Source: Saprospiraceae bacterium
Lineage (GTDB): Bacteria > Bacteroidota > Bacteroidia > Chitinophagales > Saprospiraceae
Direction of reading: 5' to 3'
DNA length: 55,132 nucleotides
Assembly: GCA_021604865.1 (NCBI GenBank)
Contig: BQJU01000048.1
Coordinates: 1 to 55,132, forward strand
A program made the position numbers and the translations under genes. Position 1 is the stretch's first letter, and each line of letters starts with the position of its first letter. The notes beneath the pieces were generated by a model. The model did not search any database. It had not been told where the DNA came from and saw nothing but the letters and a program-made list of their open reading frames with translations. Shown piece after piece: positions 7,758-16,140 of this stretch.

Positions 7758-8954
7758 TCAAAACTGCATTTCCACCTGCATCCGGAATTGGTATGCTCCA
7801 TCGGAAATGTCGGGGAAAGTGCTCCGGGTAATATCTCCCTGGACTTTTAGGTTGTGGTCTACAATATATTTGGATACGCCCAAGGTGTATTGGTCTTCAT
7901 CAGAAATGGCCGAAAGATCATCCTCTCTGCGGAGATTGGTATAACGTAAGGCAATTTCCAAGTTGTTATTGAATAAATAGCCGACCTGTGCCGTAAAACC
8001 TGTGCCGGTCAAAAAGCCTTTGGAGATATCCTCTATTTGGTGCGCAGCTGATTTGTTGGCATACTCTGAGAGGAGGGAGAATCCTTGGTATTTAAACATA
8101 AGGTCGATAAAAAAGGTACTCAAACTATTTTCTACATAATTGCCCAGGCTGTCTTGTACAAAGTTGCCCAATTGCCCTCCCTGCCTGACTGCACCATCAT
8201 TGTAATCATAAGTAAGTCCGATAGCCAATTTGGGACTTTGTTCCCGCTCTAGATCTGCTGAAATAAAATCCCCTTTGTTTGAAAATTCCCCCAAAGGAAG
8301 GAAATCGACATGGGCGGTGTAATCATAGCCCCCCGCATTGGTAGAGGTGATATTCCGGCCCTCACCCTGGGAGATGGAAAATGATGGCGCAATAATGGTA
8401 TTTCCAAGATCAAACTTTCCACGAAGTTGCAATCCGGCATCCCGATCTATATTGTAAGCGCTATTTAATAAAGATCGGTCTACAAATTGCAGGCTGCCCG
8501 AAGAAATAACGCGTTCCCGGTTGCCCGGCAGCTTGGTCTGGCCTACCCATAGTGCCCAATTTTTGGCAAACTTCCATTTTAAAACAGCATCAAAGATGAT
8601 TCTTGCGGCATCTCGGGTATTGCCGTCTTCCTTATCAACACTGATATCCCGATTGGATAACCCCAGTTCTACCTTGTATTCCAGATCCGGAGTAAATACA
8701 AACCCGCCGAACTTTAATCGAAAACGCCGCACCAAGAACTGGGACATGGTTTGATCACTTGCTTCATCATAAGCAAGGATAAACAGTTGCTGCATCCGAA
8801 GATTAAATTTAACAGCAAAGGAGGTATCCTTAGCTAGGTAACTTATTCCTTTTCCAAATGCGACTTTCCTGGAAGTTTCCTCCTGCCCTGAAACAAGGAA
8901 ACTCAGGGAAAGGAAAAGGATTATAGTACAAACTTTTATGTAGCAGTTGTTCAT
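7758..8954 (-). CDS. Phosphate-selective porin O/P family outer-membrane protein
   Basis: 398 aa with a signal peptide (I-I-L-F-L-S-L-S-F-L-V-S-G-Q, cleavage near residue 23) and a run of alternating beta strands ending in M-Q-F, the C-terminal Phe needed for outer-membrane insertion. Segments such as F-N-L-R-M-Q-Q-L-F, R-R-F-R-L-K-F-G-G and W-V-G-Q-T-K-L-P-G-N-R-E-R match the OprO/OprP pattern. The family forms trimeric channels for phosphate or pyrophosphate, although Bacteroidota members may carry other anions. Across a 297-bp gap a divergent PhoB-like regulator follows, then the PiT transporter, which supports a phosphate role. The ATG at 8954 is directly followed by the signal peptide. 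Confidence 0.82.
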   Translation of the reverse strand: MNNCYIKVCTIILFLSLSFLVSGQEETSRKVAFGKGISYLAKDTSFAVKFNLRMQQLFILAYDEASDQTMSQFLVRRFRLKFGGFVFTPDLEYKVELGLSNRDISVDKEDGNTRDAARIIFDAVLKWKFAKNWALWVGQTKLPGNRERVISSGSLQFVDRSLLNSAYNIDRDAGLQLRGKFDLGNTIIAPSFSISQGEGRNITSTNAGGYDYTAHVDFLPLGEFSNKGDFISADLEREQSPKLAIGLTYDYNDGAVRQGGQLGNFVQDSLGNYVENSLSTFFIDLMFKYQGFSLLSEYANKSAAHQIEDISKGFLTGTGFTAQVGYLFNNNLEIALRYTNLRREDDLSAISDEDQYTLGVSKYIVDHNLKVQGDITRSTFPDISDGAYQFRMQVEMQF

Positions 8955-9251
8955 ATTGTTTTAGATTTCAGCACAGCTTTTGAGGTCATCACCTTAAGGG
9001 GTCAGCGCCTGGAATTCCCGTAGGTTGACAATATTACAGCCAACGTCAAAGGCCAAATATATTACCCTGAGGTTAAATTTCTATTACTAAATGTTAAATA
9101 ACCATCAATTTCATGTAAAGACAGTGTACTGTATTGGAGGAGCAGTGAATTTTCACCAGTGATGGGATCTCACATTACAATCTAAATTAACATACAATTA
9201 AAATTAATTTAACGCTCAATTAAACACCATGAAATACCTTTGAAAGCTACC
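8955..9251. promoter_or_regulatory. Divergent promoter region between porin and PhoB-like regulator
   Basis: The 297-bp gap must carry promoters for both genes. A one-ended copy of the AGGGGTCAGCG repeat sits at about 8993-9008. The right half is very AT-rich (runs such as AATTAAAATTAATTTAA). I found no repeat pair that I could call a Pho box. Confidence 0.4.
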
Positions 9252-9932
9252 ATGGCACAATTGAAGCAAAAAATATTACTGGTTGATAATGACTCGGATG
9301 CCACAACACCTCTTCGGAGGTATTTGGAAGATGAACATTTTTTAGTATCCACTGCAAAGAGTGGTGAAGCCGCAATTGAATACCTATCCAATGCGATACC
9401 GGATGTTATTATCCTGGAGATAGTATTGCCGGGACTAGATGGGGTCGAAGTGTGTAGACATTTAAGGGCAATGCCTTTAATGAATAATACGATCATCATA
9501 TTTCTGACAGATCGGGGGGAGGATTATTCAGAGATAGCGGCATTTGAGGCCGGGGCTGATGACTACATTGTGAAACCAAGGAGACCTAGAGTGTTGCTCC
9601 CCAGACTAAAGGCACTGCTCAAGCGAAAAAGCCCGGCTGATAACAATAGATCAGTAACAAAGCCGAGTTTGTCCATTGACAGGGATCGAATGATTGCCTA
9701 TAAAAATGGACAAATGATACATTGGCGAAATAAGGAATTTAAGCTATTGTATTTACTAAGCTCCGAAGCTGGCAAAGTCTTTACCCGGAAAGAAATCTTA
9801 AACAATATTTGGGGAAGTGTCGATACGTCTAATGAGCGAATCATAGATGTTTACGTCAGAAGAATTCGGAAAAAGATTGGTCCCGATCATATCATTACGA
9901 TTATCGGGCATGGTTATAAATTTGTATTTTAA
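9252..9932 (+). CDS. OmpR/PhoB-type response regulator with Glu at the phospho-acceptor site
   Basis: 226 aa from the ATG at 9252 (a TTG at 9240 is in frame but less likely). Receiver domain 1-115, winged-helix DNA-binding domain about 125-226 (W-R-N-K-E-F-K-L-L-Y-L-L ... V-Y-V-R-R-I-R-K-K-I). The switch residues T86 and K108 are present, but the position that is Asp in active receivers (I-L-D-I-M-L-P-G) is E56 here (I-L-E-I-V-L-P-G), and the acidic pair is D-N rather than D-D. Asp-to-Glu changes often mimic phosphorylation, so the protein may be locked on or signal independently of a kinase. No histidine kinase is adjacent. Its place between an OprO/P porin and PiT suggests control of phosphate uptake. 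Confidence 0.85.
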   Translation: MAQLKQKILLVDNDSDATTPLRRYLEDEHFLVSTAKSGEAAIEYLSNAIPDVIILEIVLPGLDGVEVCRHLRAMPLMNNTIIIFLTDRGEDYSEIAAFEAGADDYIVKPRRPRVLLPRLKALLKRKSPADNNRSVTKPSLSIDRDRMIAYKNGQMIHWRNKEFKLLYLLSSEAGKVFTRKEILNNIWGSVDTSNERIIDVYVRRIRKKIGPDHIITIIGHGYKFVF

Positions 9933-9944
9933 CACCTGTTCTGG

Positions 9945-9999
9945 GGCATGTTTGGAGGTCAAACTTATGCACTGAAGTCCGACCTCCAAACAAGCACTA
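9945..9999. repeat. Palindromic short form of the AGCATGTTTGGAGG repeat (copy D), likely terminator
   Basis: GGCATGTTTGGAGGTC is followed by GACCTCCAAACAAGCAC after about 20 bases. It begins 12 bp past the regulator stop, in the same post-stop position as copy B, and so can end that transcript. Confidence 0.55.
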
Positions 10000-10163
10000 A
10001 GGGGTCAGCGAAGAATAACTTACCCATTTGATGCGGCTCTTTTGTCACCAGCCGTTGTTGCTCAAATCCTTGCTTAGTAGTGGCCAAGCGCGGTTTTCGC
10101 GCCTAGGCTGGTGATAAAATAGCTCGCCTGAAACAGACAACTTATTCTTCGCTGGCCCCTAAG
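9998..10163. repeat. ITR element with ends TAAGGGGTCAGCGAAGAATAA
   Basis: TAAGGGGTCAGCGAAGAATAA on the left is matched by TTATTCTTCGCTGGCCCCTA on the right, a near-perfect inverted repeat. Inside, TCACCAGCC pairs with GGCTGGTGA around GCGCGGTTTTCGCGC, so the whole element can fold into one branched hairpin. The stop codon of the PiT gene lies within the right end, and the left end abuts copy D. Single ends of this family occur at 162 and 8993. Confidence 0.75.
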
Positions 10164-12420
10164 CCTCCTCTTCCGGATTCAAAATTAATTCATTAAAAAC
10201 TTTCACCAATCTGTTTGAAAACAGGGAAAGATTCCGGTATTCTCCTAAGCGATTGAAATAAAGGATACTATTCCGGGTACCAATCTCATGTTTTTTGATG
10301 CGTTTAATTTGATTTTTGCGCGATGACCTGATGAGCTTTACAAATGATTGTAAACTATCCTGCAACTTTTTGACTTCTTCCAGGTCAGCGGTACTAAAAA
10401 CTTTGATTGTATCATTTAATCGGGTCTTCAGTTGCTCCTGAATGTTTTCCAGCTCCTTAATCTGTACAGGAATAAGGGGTTTGTGGTTGTTGTCCACATG
10501 ATCAAGACTCTGTTTTACTATATTTCCGATATGTCTGGTCATTTCCCCTAAATAGTCAGCCACCAGGATGTATAGGTGAACGGCTTCAATCTGATCATCG
10601 TCAATATTATCGAGGAGCTTATTTGCCTGTACTTTTATTTTTTCTGATCGGCGTTTAATCTCTTTAAATTCTTCGTAATTTTTATTCAATTTTGACAAGC
10701 TTTCTTTCGAGAGGCCTTTCAAATTGTCGTCCAATAATTTATTGAATCCACCAAAAACTTTATTCAGGTTGCGGGTACTCAGTTCAATAATCTTGGCCTT
10801 GGTTATAGCGCCCTCCTCTTCAAGACTTTTTTCAAACGCGAGTTGTTCTTCCATGCGCTCGCCGTGATACCTGTGCGACCGGTAAATGATTACGCCTGCT
10901 ATAATCAGTACAATGATGATGGCGATGGTGCCGCCAAAGTAGAAAATATTGGCAAAAATAAAAGCCACCGTGAAGGCTGAAAAAGCAGTAAAAAACCAAC
11001 CACCAATGACTGAAAGCACACCTGAAACGCGGTATACGGCACTTTCTCTACCCCATGCCCCGTCAGCCAATGAAGTCCCCATAAATACCATAAATGTCAC
11101 ATAAGTCGTTGACAATGGCAGCTTCAGGTTGGTTCCAATGGTAATCAAAATACTAGCCAGTACCAGGGTTACAGAGGCTCTGAGCATATCGAAAGACGGT
11201 GCATCTTCTCCCAGGTTTTTTTGTTTGGCAATAAACGGACGTTCATCAAATTGGTTTTCAACAGCTTTTTTCCATTTGGCTGGTAAAAAGTCGTTGACAG
11301 TAGTGGCCATTTTACTAAAATTACGCACCAGGCTACGTGATACTGCATAGGATTCAAAACGCTCGGTACCTTCGTATTGCCGTCCCAGGTCAAGGGAGGT
11401 TTTTACAACAGACTTTGCCTTTTTGGAAGTCCAAAGTGTAACCGTCATGATAACCCCTGCAAACAATAACAGTAAGGTTGGTGTAGGTACTTTTCCTGCA
11501 AGGCCACTCATTAACAGGCTATCTGCCGCACCTCCACCAGATTCAATCCAGATCTCGTAAGAATTGTAACCTGCTAAAGGAACACCGATAAAATTCACCA
11601 GGTCATTGCCTGCAAAAGCCATAGCAAGAGAAAAGGTACCGATGAGTACAATCAACTGTAGAATGTCGATTTTGGTAAACCAGATGATCAATTGCAGAAT
11701 GATGGCCCAGACTACAAAACTGCCTGTGATAATCAAAAGAGTATTATCATTGATGATAGCTTTGAGGTTGTCATCCATAAAGGATGCCCCATTTGATCCT
11801 TTAATCAAAAGAAAATAAGTAATAGCTGCAACGGCAAGCCCTCCCCATACAGCACCAAAATATTTTAGCCTTTTTTCATAGCCAAAAGAAAATAGAAGCC
11901 GGGTAAGGTATTGAATGATGACCCCTGTGGTAAAAGCAACCACCACGGATAACAATATCCCGGAAATAATGGCTAATGCCTTGCCCGAGTTGATATAGGC
12001 CCCCAGTTCCAGGGCATTAGGATCGGTGTATATTTTTATTAGAGATAAGGCAACGGCAGCCCCCAACAACTCAAAAACAATAGAAACTGTCGTCGAGGTT
12101 GGCATGCCAAACGTATTGAACGTATCAAGTAAGATAACGTCCGTGACCATCACCGCAAGAAACAGCAAGATAATCTCCGAAAAGAAGAATAACTCGGGAT
12201 GAAAAATGCCCTTTCTGGCTACTTCCATCATTCCACTGGAAAAGGTACAGCCGATCAGAATTCCAAATGCTGCAACTCCAAGTATTACCTTGAATTTAGC
12301 AGCCTTAGCCCCTACCGCTGAATTAAGGAAGTTCACTGCATCATTACTAACACCAACTATTAGGTCCGATATAGCTAGTACAAACAGAACGATGACGATG
12401 ATGAGGTAAAATGTTTCCAT
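10159..12420 (-). CDS. PiT-family inorganic phosphate transporter with PhoU-like C-terminal domain
   Basis: 753 aa. The N-terminal roughly 530 residues carry about 12 transmembrane segments and both PiT signatures: S-N-D-A-V-N-F-L-N-S-A-V-G at the start and A-G-N-D-L-V-N-F-I-G-V-P-L-A-G in the second half, the inverted duplicated motifs that form the phosphate site. Residues about 540-753 are a charged helical domain resembling PhoU, which gates transport; such fusions are common in Bacteroidota PiT proteins. It imports phosphate through the inner membrane with H+ or Na+. The gene converges on the PhoB-like regulator and ends inside a repeat element, so its last residues (P-E-E-E-A) and stop border mobile DNA without visible loss. 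Confidence 0.9.
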   Translation of the reverse strand: METFYLIIVIVLFVLAISDLIVGVSNDAVNFLNSAVGAKAAKFKVILGVAAFGILIGCTFSSGMMEVARKGIFHPELFFFSEIILLFLAVMVTDVILLDTFNTFGMPTSTTVSIVFELLGAAVALSLIKIYTDPNALELGAYINSGKALAIISGILLSVVVAFTTGVIIQYLTRLLFSFGYEKRLKYFGAVWGGLAVAAITYFLLIKGSNGASFMDDNLKAIINDNTLLIITGSFVVWAIILQLIIWFTKIDILQLIVLIGTFSLAMAFAGNDLVNFIGVPLAGYNSYEIWIESGGGAADSLLMSGLAGKVPTPTLLLLFAGVIMTVTLWTSKKAKSVVKTSLDLGRQYEGTERFESYAVSRSLVRNFSKMATTVNDFLPAKWKKAVENQFDERPFIAKQKNLGEDAPSFDMLRASVTLVLASILITIGTNLKLPLSTTYVTFMVFMGTSLADGAWGRESAVYRVSGVLSVIGGWFFTAFSAFTVAFIFANIFYFGGTIAIIIVLIIAGVIIYRSHRYHGERMEEQLAFEKSLEEEGAITKAKIIELSTRNLNKVFGGFNKLLDDNLKGLSKESLSKLNKNYEEFKEIKRRSEKIKVQANKLLDNIDDDQIEAVHLYILVADYLGEMTRHIGNIVKQSLDHVDNNHKPLIPVQIKELENIQEQLKTRLNDTIKVFSTADLEEVKKLQDSLQSFVKLIRSSRKNQIKRIKKHEIGTRNSILYFNRLGEYRNLSLFSNRLVKVFNELILNPEEEA

Positions 12421-12519
12421 AAAAAATTGAAAATGAATGCATAGTAAGTTAAACCGAAGGTCAAAAGTACTGCGCAGATTTTAAACTAGTGTAAATTCTG
12501 AGTTAACTCAAGGTTAATT

Positions 12520-12755
12520 ATTAGAGTTGTTTCGCAGGGGCAGGGGGGGTGGAAAAAACCTATGGCCTCCCATCGCTGACGCGTTCCTTCCCTCAAATGT
12601 CCACTGGACATTTGCCCTGTGGGATCGCTCAGTCCTTGACCCAATTGTAGCCTTTATTGAGGCGGATAGCAACGCTACCCAACGATAGAAAGGCGAAAAG
12701 TGGGTTTAAAAGATCCGTTTTAGCCTTGTCATGGCCCCTGCGAAACAACTCTATT
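12520..12755. repeat. ITR element with ends AGAGTTGTTTCGCAGGGGC
   Basis: TTAGAGTTGTTTCGCAGGGGC at 12521 is matched by GCCCCTGCGAAACAACTCTA ending at about 12752. The interior (about 195 bp) has hairpins such as AAATGTCCACTGGACATTT and no open frame. Shorter relatives lie at 30841-30888 (both ends, almost no interior) and 41887-41905 (one end). This looks like a MITE-type family. It fills the gap between the PiT and CYTH genes. Confidence 0.75.
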
Positions 12756-12768
12756 AAAGAACACCTGG

Positions 12769-13233
12769 TTACCATTCTCCATAAGGTTTCTTGATCAAAC
12801 TTGAATTATAATACCTGATATCATGAGAAACTTCTTCCCCAATCCAGTCCGGGATATTAACTGTCTGGCTTTCGGCTCCGAGTTCAATCTCTGCGATCAA
12901 CAGCCCTTTATTAGCACCATCAAACTCGTCTATCTCCCATATATTCCCTTCATCTTTTACGATATATCTAACTTTCTCAATTAATGGGCGCTCACATAAT
13001 TCCAAGAGCTGTACGGCTTCTTCAGACGGTATATCATATTCGAATTCCAACCTGGTGGTTCCAACGGTCTTTCCTTTAATGGTTAATTTACCCTGATCGC
13101 CGACTACCCGAACCCGAACGGTTCGTTCTATGTCCAGATTTAGATAGCCTTGCCTGATTCTGATGCCCTGATCGGATATTTGTCTCCAGGTATCCTTTGC
13201 CAATAAAAATTTCCGCTCGATTTCTAAACCCAT
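12769..13233 (-). CDS. CYTH-domain (triphosphate tunnel metalloenzyme) protein
   Basis: 154 aa from the ATG at 13233, which opens directly with M-G-L-E-I-E-R-K-F-L, the E-x-E-R-K signature of CYTH/TTM proteins. Alternating charged strands follow (T-V-R-V-R-V, G-K-L-T-I-K-G-K, R-L-E-F-E-Y-D-I, W-E-I-D-E-F, L-I-A-E-I-E-L), the eight-stranded tunnel that binds triphosphate and metal through inward Glu, Arg and Lys. Bacterial members mostly hydrolyse inorganic tripolyphosphate; some are adenylate cyclases (class IV) or thiamine triphosphatases. Tripolyphosphatase is the default guess here. A TTG 36 bp upstream is in frame but adds residues not typical of the family. It lies just downstream of a small exported protein gene on the same strand. 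Confidence 0.9.
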   Translation of the reverse strand: MGLEIERKFLLAKDTWRQISDQGIRIRQGYLNLDIERTVRVRVVGDQGKLTIKGKTVGTTRLEFEYDIPSEEAVQLLELCERPLIEKVRYIVKDEGNIWEIDEFDGANKGLLIAEIELGAESQTVNIPDWIGEEVSHDIRYYNSSLIKKPYGEW

Positions 13234-13280
13234 TTGATATTTTTTTGATGGTACACAAAATCGCTGCAACTGCTTCTTAT

Positions 13281-13823
13281 TTAAAACACCACCATAAAAC
13301 CAAGCCCTATACCATTGCTGGTAAGCATACCAATCTTTAATGAAGGCCCCTGAGCATTGTCCAATCCCAGCTCTTGCATTACCCCAACGTTATAAATATA
13401 AACTGCTTTCTTCAATTTTATCCTGGCAAAAATGCCCGAACCGATGGTTATCAAAGGGCCGGTAAATAAAGAAACGGCACCAAATCCAACCAACCAAACC
13501 TTATTATCATCTATATCCGGAAAAAAACATATTAAACATGGTGTCTGTTCCGAAGTAGCAACGGCTGTCACTAAAGCAGCGGTACCTAATATCATCAATC
13601 CCGCTCCTGACACGGAAATTATTCTGCCTGTTTTGTAGTGTTTAAATTGAGCATAGGCAAGTGGATTTACTTCCAAAATAGGTTTTAAATGCTGCCCAAG
13701 CACGCCAATAGATCGGTACTTTGTATCCAAATCTGTCCTAAACCTTCCCCCTTTCAAGTCGATAAGATCCTGGCTTATTAATAGCGTGGGTAACAATAAA
13801 TAACAAAGAATCAATTTGTACAT
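13281..13823 (-). CDS. Small exported or membrane protein of unknown function
   Basis: 180 aa from the ATG at 13823. It begins with M-Y-K-L-I-L-C-Y-L-L-L-P-T-L-L-I-S-Q, a signal peptide. The mature part has two hydrophobic helices (I-S-V-S-G-A-G-L-M-I-L-G-T-A-A-L-V and L-V-G-F-G-A-V-S-L-F-T-G-P-L-I-T-I-G-S-G-I-F) and a C-terminal strand ending in M-V-V-F, suggesting an envelope location. It follows the LytTR regulator gene by 31 bp on the same strand and probably belongs to that operon, so it may be an output or partner of the two-component system. I do not recognise a family. Confidence 0.65.
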   Translation of the reverse strand: MYKLILCYLLLPTLLISQDLIDLKGGRFRTDLDTKYRSIGVLGQHLKPILEVNPLAYAQFKHYKTGRIISVSGAGLMILGTAALVTAVATSEQTPCLICFFPDIDDNKVWLVGFGAVSLFTGPLITIGSGIFARIKLKKAVYIYNVGVMQELGLDNAQGPSLKIGMLTSNGIGLGFMVVF

Positions 13824-13854
13824 GGCTTTCGTTTTATTGAAGTTGTTAACATAG

Positions 13855-14634
13855 TCAATTGCCAAAAAAATCCTCGATCCTCGACTGTACCCGTTCCCGG
13901 TAACTCGGTCCTATATTAAGCGTTTGGGTTTGATTTTCTGCGATACCATCTACTTCAACAAAGGAGAAATTGCCCGCATAACTTTTGACGTGGTTCAGAT
14001 TGACAATAAAACTATCATGGATTCTCAAAAAGCGATCAGGTGGCAGTTGTTGCTCAAGATTCTTGACGCGCTCCCGGGTAAGATAAGACGTTCCGGGGGT
14101 GACGACTTTGACATTTACATTGGCCCCCTCGCAATAGAGAATTTCTTCATAGTCGATTTTGATCCAGCGGCCTTTTTCTTTGATCATCAAATGCCCCTTA
14201 GTGACGGCCTGATCCGTAACATTGGGAGCAGCATTAACGACCGTTTCCAGGTAGATCAGCTCTTCGATACCTTTGTCGATAGCGCGATAGAGTAATGTTT
14301 CATCAATAGGTTTGAGCAGGTAGGACGTAATATCGTAATCATAGCCCTTAATGGCGTATTCGGAAAAGGCAGTAGTCAGGATAACCCGTGTCTGCCCCCG
14401 ATTATGTTTGATAGCATCCAACAAGCTGAAAGCATTAGCCTCCGGCATTTCTACATCCAAAAAAATGATATCCGGATTGGCTTGTTCTTCATCTGAGATA
14501 TAGGCAAAAGCGTCCTCTGCATTTTCAAACTGTGCCAACAAGGTGAGATCGAGACGTGCTTGTAACAATTGTACCAGGTACTTGCGTTGCAAATCAACAT
14601 CCTCCACAACGATAAATGTGTATTGCTGCTTCAT
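13855..14634 (-). CDS. LytTR-family response regulator
   Basis: 259 aa. Receiver domain 1-125 with E11-D12, phospho-acceptor D60 (I-I-F-L-D-V-E-M-P-E), the switch Thr in V-I-L-T-T-A-F and the Lys in L-L-K-P. A LytTR DNA-binding domain occupies about 150-255 (I-Y-C-E-G-A/N type strand, then R-F-L-R-I-H-D-S-F-I-V-N-L-N-H-V), which contacts direct repeats about 21 bp apart. The ATG overlaps the kinase stop by four bases (14631-14634), so the pair is translationally coupled. Together they form a LytS/LytR-like system, commonly sensing envelope or quorum-type cues in Bacteroidota. Candidate binding boxes lie upstream of the kinase gene. Confidence 0.92.
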   Translation of the reverse strand: MKQQYTFIVVEDVDLQRKYLVQLLQARLDLTLLAQFENAEDAFAYISDEEQANPDIIFLDVEMPEANAFSLLDAIKHNRGQTRVILTTAFSEYAIKGYDYDITSYLLKPIDETLLYRAIDKGIEELIYLETVVNAAPNVTDQAVTKGHLMIKEKGRWIKIDYEEILYCEGANVNVKVVTPGTSYLTRERVKNLEQQLPPDRFLRIHDSFIVNLNHVKSYAGNFSFVEVDGIAENQTQTLNIGPSYRERVQSRIEDFFGN

Positions 14635-15785
14635 AGTAGCGGGATCTTTAGGTGTACGGTATGAACATTGTTTTTCGCCTCAATAACTAAGGTACAACTA
14701 TCGCTATATACCAAATGGATATTTTCGATAGCTGAAGCCAACCCCACACCTCCATTGCGGTGTTTTTCGGTAAAATTATCCTCATTGCGGGCATTGGGTT
14801 TATAACTATTTTCAATCAAGACGTCCAAATAATCAGCACTAATATCCAATTCAATGTGAATGAATTTAGGTTCATTGCCCTTGTGGTTGTAGTGCTTGAA
14901 ACAGTTCTCAATAAATTGTAATAAGATCATTGGCGCAATACGGTGATGCGCTTTTACCTCACCCCTGCGGGTAAATTGCAGGTTGGTCCCCTTACTTAGT
15001 TGCAATTCCTGCAATTCAAGGTAACTCGCCAGAAAATTCAGCTCTTCCTCCAAAGGTACCAGGCGTTCATCGGTATGGTATACCAAATAGCGCAACAATC
15101 GCGACAACTCGCCAATCAGTCCCGGTAAAGCTTCGGATTTAGTCTGCGCCAGGATTTTCAGATTGGCCAGGGTATTAAACAAAAAATGAGGCCGGATTTG
15201 CTTCTTGATAAACTGCAATTGTTTTTCCGCTTCCCGGCGTTTGCGTATGGCTTCACGGCGTTCCATACGTTCCAGTTCCCGGTGCCGCTCTATAGCCTCC
15301 TTGGTATAAGAAATCCCCGTGGTACAAAGGATAAAGATGAGAATCGCCAAAACCGTTTGGTACCACTCCTGTTTAATCAATAGCAACAGGTGGTTGAACA
15401 TAGGGGCATACATCAGCGCAAAAACAATGGCTGTGATCATGCTAAACCCCAGAAAAATATAAAAGCCCCAACCGCGCAGGTCTGCCTTGGTAAAAATCCT
15501 TGTTTCCAAAAACTCCTGGATCCGTCCCTTATAAATCAGTGCCAGGTTAAAATACACCGGAATGGCCATAGCAAGGGTATAAATCGCCGCTTCACGAAAG
15601 ACAATCCAAAAGGCTTCCCGTTTGTAATCCAGGGTTTCCAATAACTCAATTCTGCCCTGATACCAGGCGTGGATAGCAAAAAAACAAAAGACCAGAACAA
15701 AGACAAATACACCAAAACCCAAATGCTGAATCAGGTCTTTTCTCAACCATTGATAAATACGCGCTTGTCCTTTTCTGATGAACAT
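14631..15785 (-). CDS. LytS-like sensor histidine kinase (His_kinase family)
   Basis: 384 aa. Four transmembrane segments at about 23-40, 66-85, 107-127 and 142-160, a coiled linker rich in E and R (165-190), then the conserved phosphorylation motif K-Q-I-R-P-H-F-L-F-N-T-L with H200. An ATP-binding domain follows with N-x-x-K-H (C-F-K-H-Y-N) and G-G-V-G-L-A-S-A-I. There is no large periplasmic sensor, so the membrane core probably senses the signal. It would phosphorylate the LytTR regulator encoded next to it with a 4-bp overlap. The ATG at 15785 precedes the first hydrophobic helix at the normal distance. Ligand unknown. Confidence 0.92.
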   Translation of the reverse strand: MFIRKGQARIYQWLRKDLIQHLGFGVFVFVLVFCFFAIHAWYQGRIELLETLDYKREAFWIVFREAAIYTLAMAIPVYFNLALIYKGRIQEFLETRIFTKADLRGWGFYIFLGFSMITAIVFALMYAPMFNHLLLLIKQEWYQTVLAILIFILCTTGISYTKEAIERHRELERMERREAIRKRREAEKQLQFIKKQIRPHFLFNTLANLKILAQTKSEALPGLIGELSRLLRYLVYHTDERLVPLEEELNFLASYLELQELQLSKGTNLQFTRRGEVKAHHRIAPMILLQFIENCFKHYNHKGNEPKFIHIELDISADYLDVLIENSYKPNARNEDNFTEKHRNGGVGLASAIENIHLVYSDSCTLVIEAKNNVHTVHLKIPLL

Positions 15786-15842
15786 ATAAGTAGGTCTTGG
15801 TCTAGTAAATTTAGCGATTTTCCCCTAGGAATAAGTGCAAAT

Positions 15843-15954
15843 GTAGTGATCTGTGAAGTTTGGGTAGCAGATAAGGGGATTTGAGTGGTAAGAGCTCGTT
15901 GGAAAATCAATTGGCCACAAAAGTATCTGCTACAAAAAAAGGCCTATCTGCTAC
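15843..15954. promoter_or_regulatory. Symmetric boxes upstream of the LytS/LytTR operon: candidate LytTR sites
   Basis: GTAGCAGATA occurs at 15864 and, on the other strand (TATCTGCTAC), at 15924-15933 and 15945-15954. A weaker GTAGTGATCT lies at 15843. Starts within each side are exactly 21 bp apart (15843/15864 and 15924/15945). LytTR proteins bind paired boxes with this spacing, so the region carries two oppositely oriented pairs, 58-170 bp upstream of the kinase start, as expected for autoregulation. Confidence 0.55.
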
Positions 15955-16101
15955 ATAGGGTTGAAGGCAGCCTGATTTTCTCTTAAATTGGAGATAGTTG
16001 AAAAAATATTTCAAGCGGTCAACTTGAACATCTAGGTAAAAAGTAAAAGCTTTTGCCTGGCCCTGTAAGGTTGATTGGGTCATATTTTTTCCAGGCATTT
16101 G

Positions 16102-16135
16102 AAAAAGGCTGTAACTAAAAGTACAGCCTTTTTTT
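16102..16135 (-). terminator. Intrinsic terminator of the DUF2339 gene
   Basis: AAAGGCTGTA pairs with TACAGCCTTT around an 8-base loop and is flanked by a T run on the plus-strand side and A-rich sequence on the other, just past the stop at 16141. It could work in both directions. The 15786-16101 stretch to its left has no gene apart from the regulatory boxes. Confidence 0.7.
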
Positions 16136-16140
16136 ATCCA

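Noticed and set aside
15907-16098. 63-codon minus-strand frame between kinase and DUF2339 genes
   Set aside because: It runs through the regulatory boxes and ends at the terminator; no recognisable protein feature.
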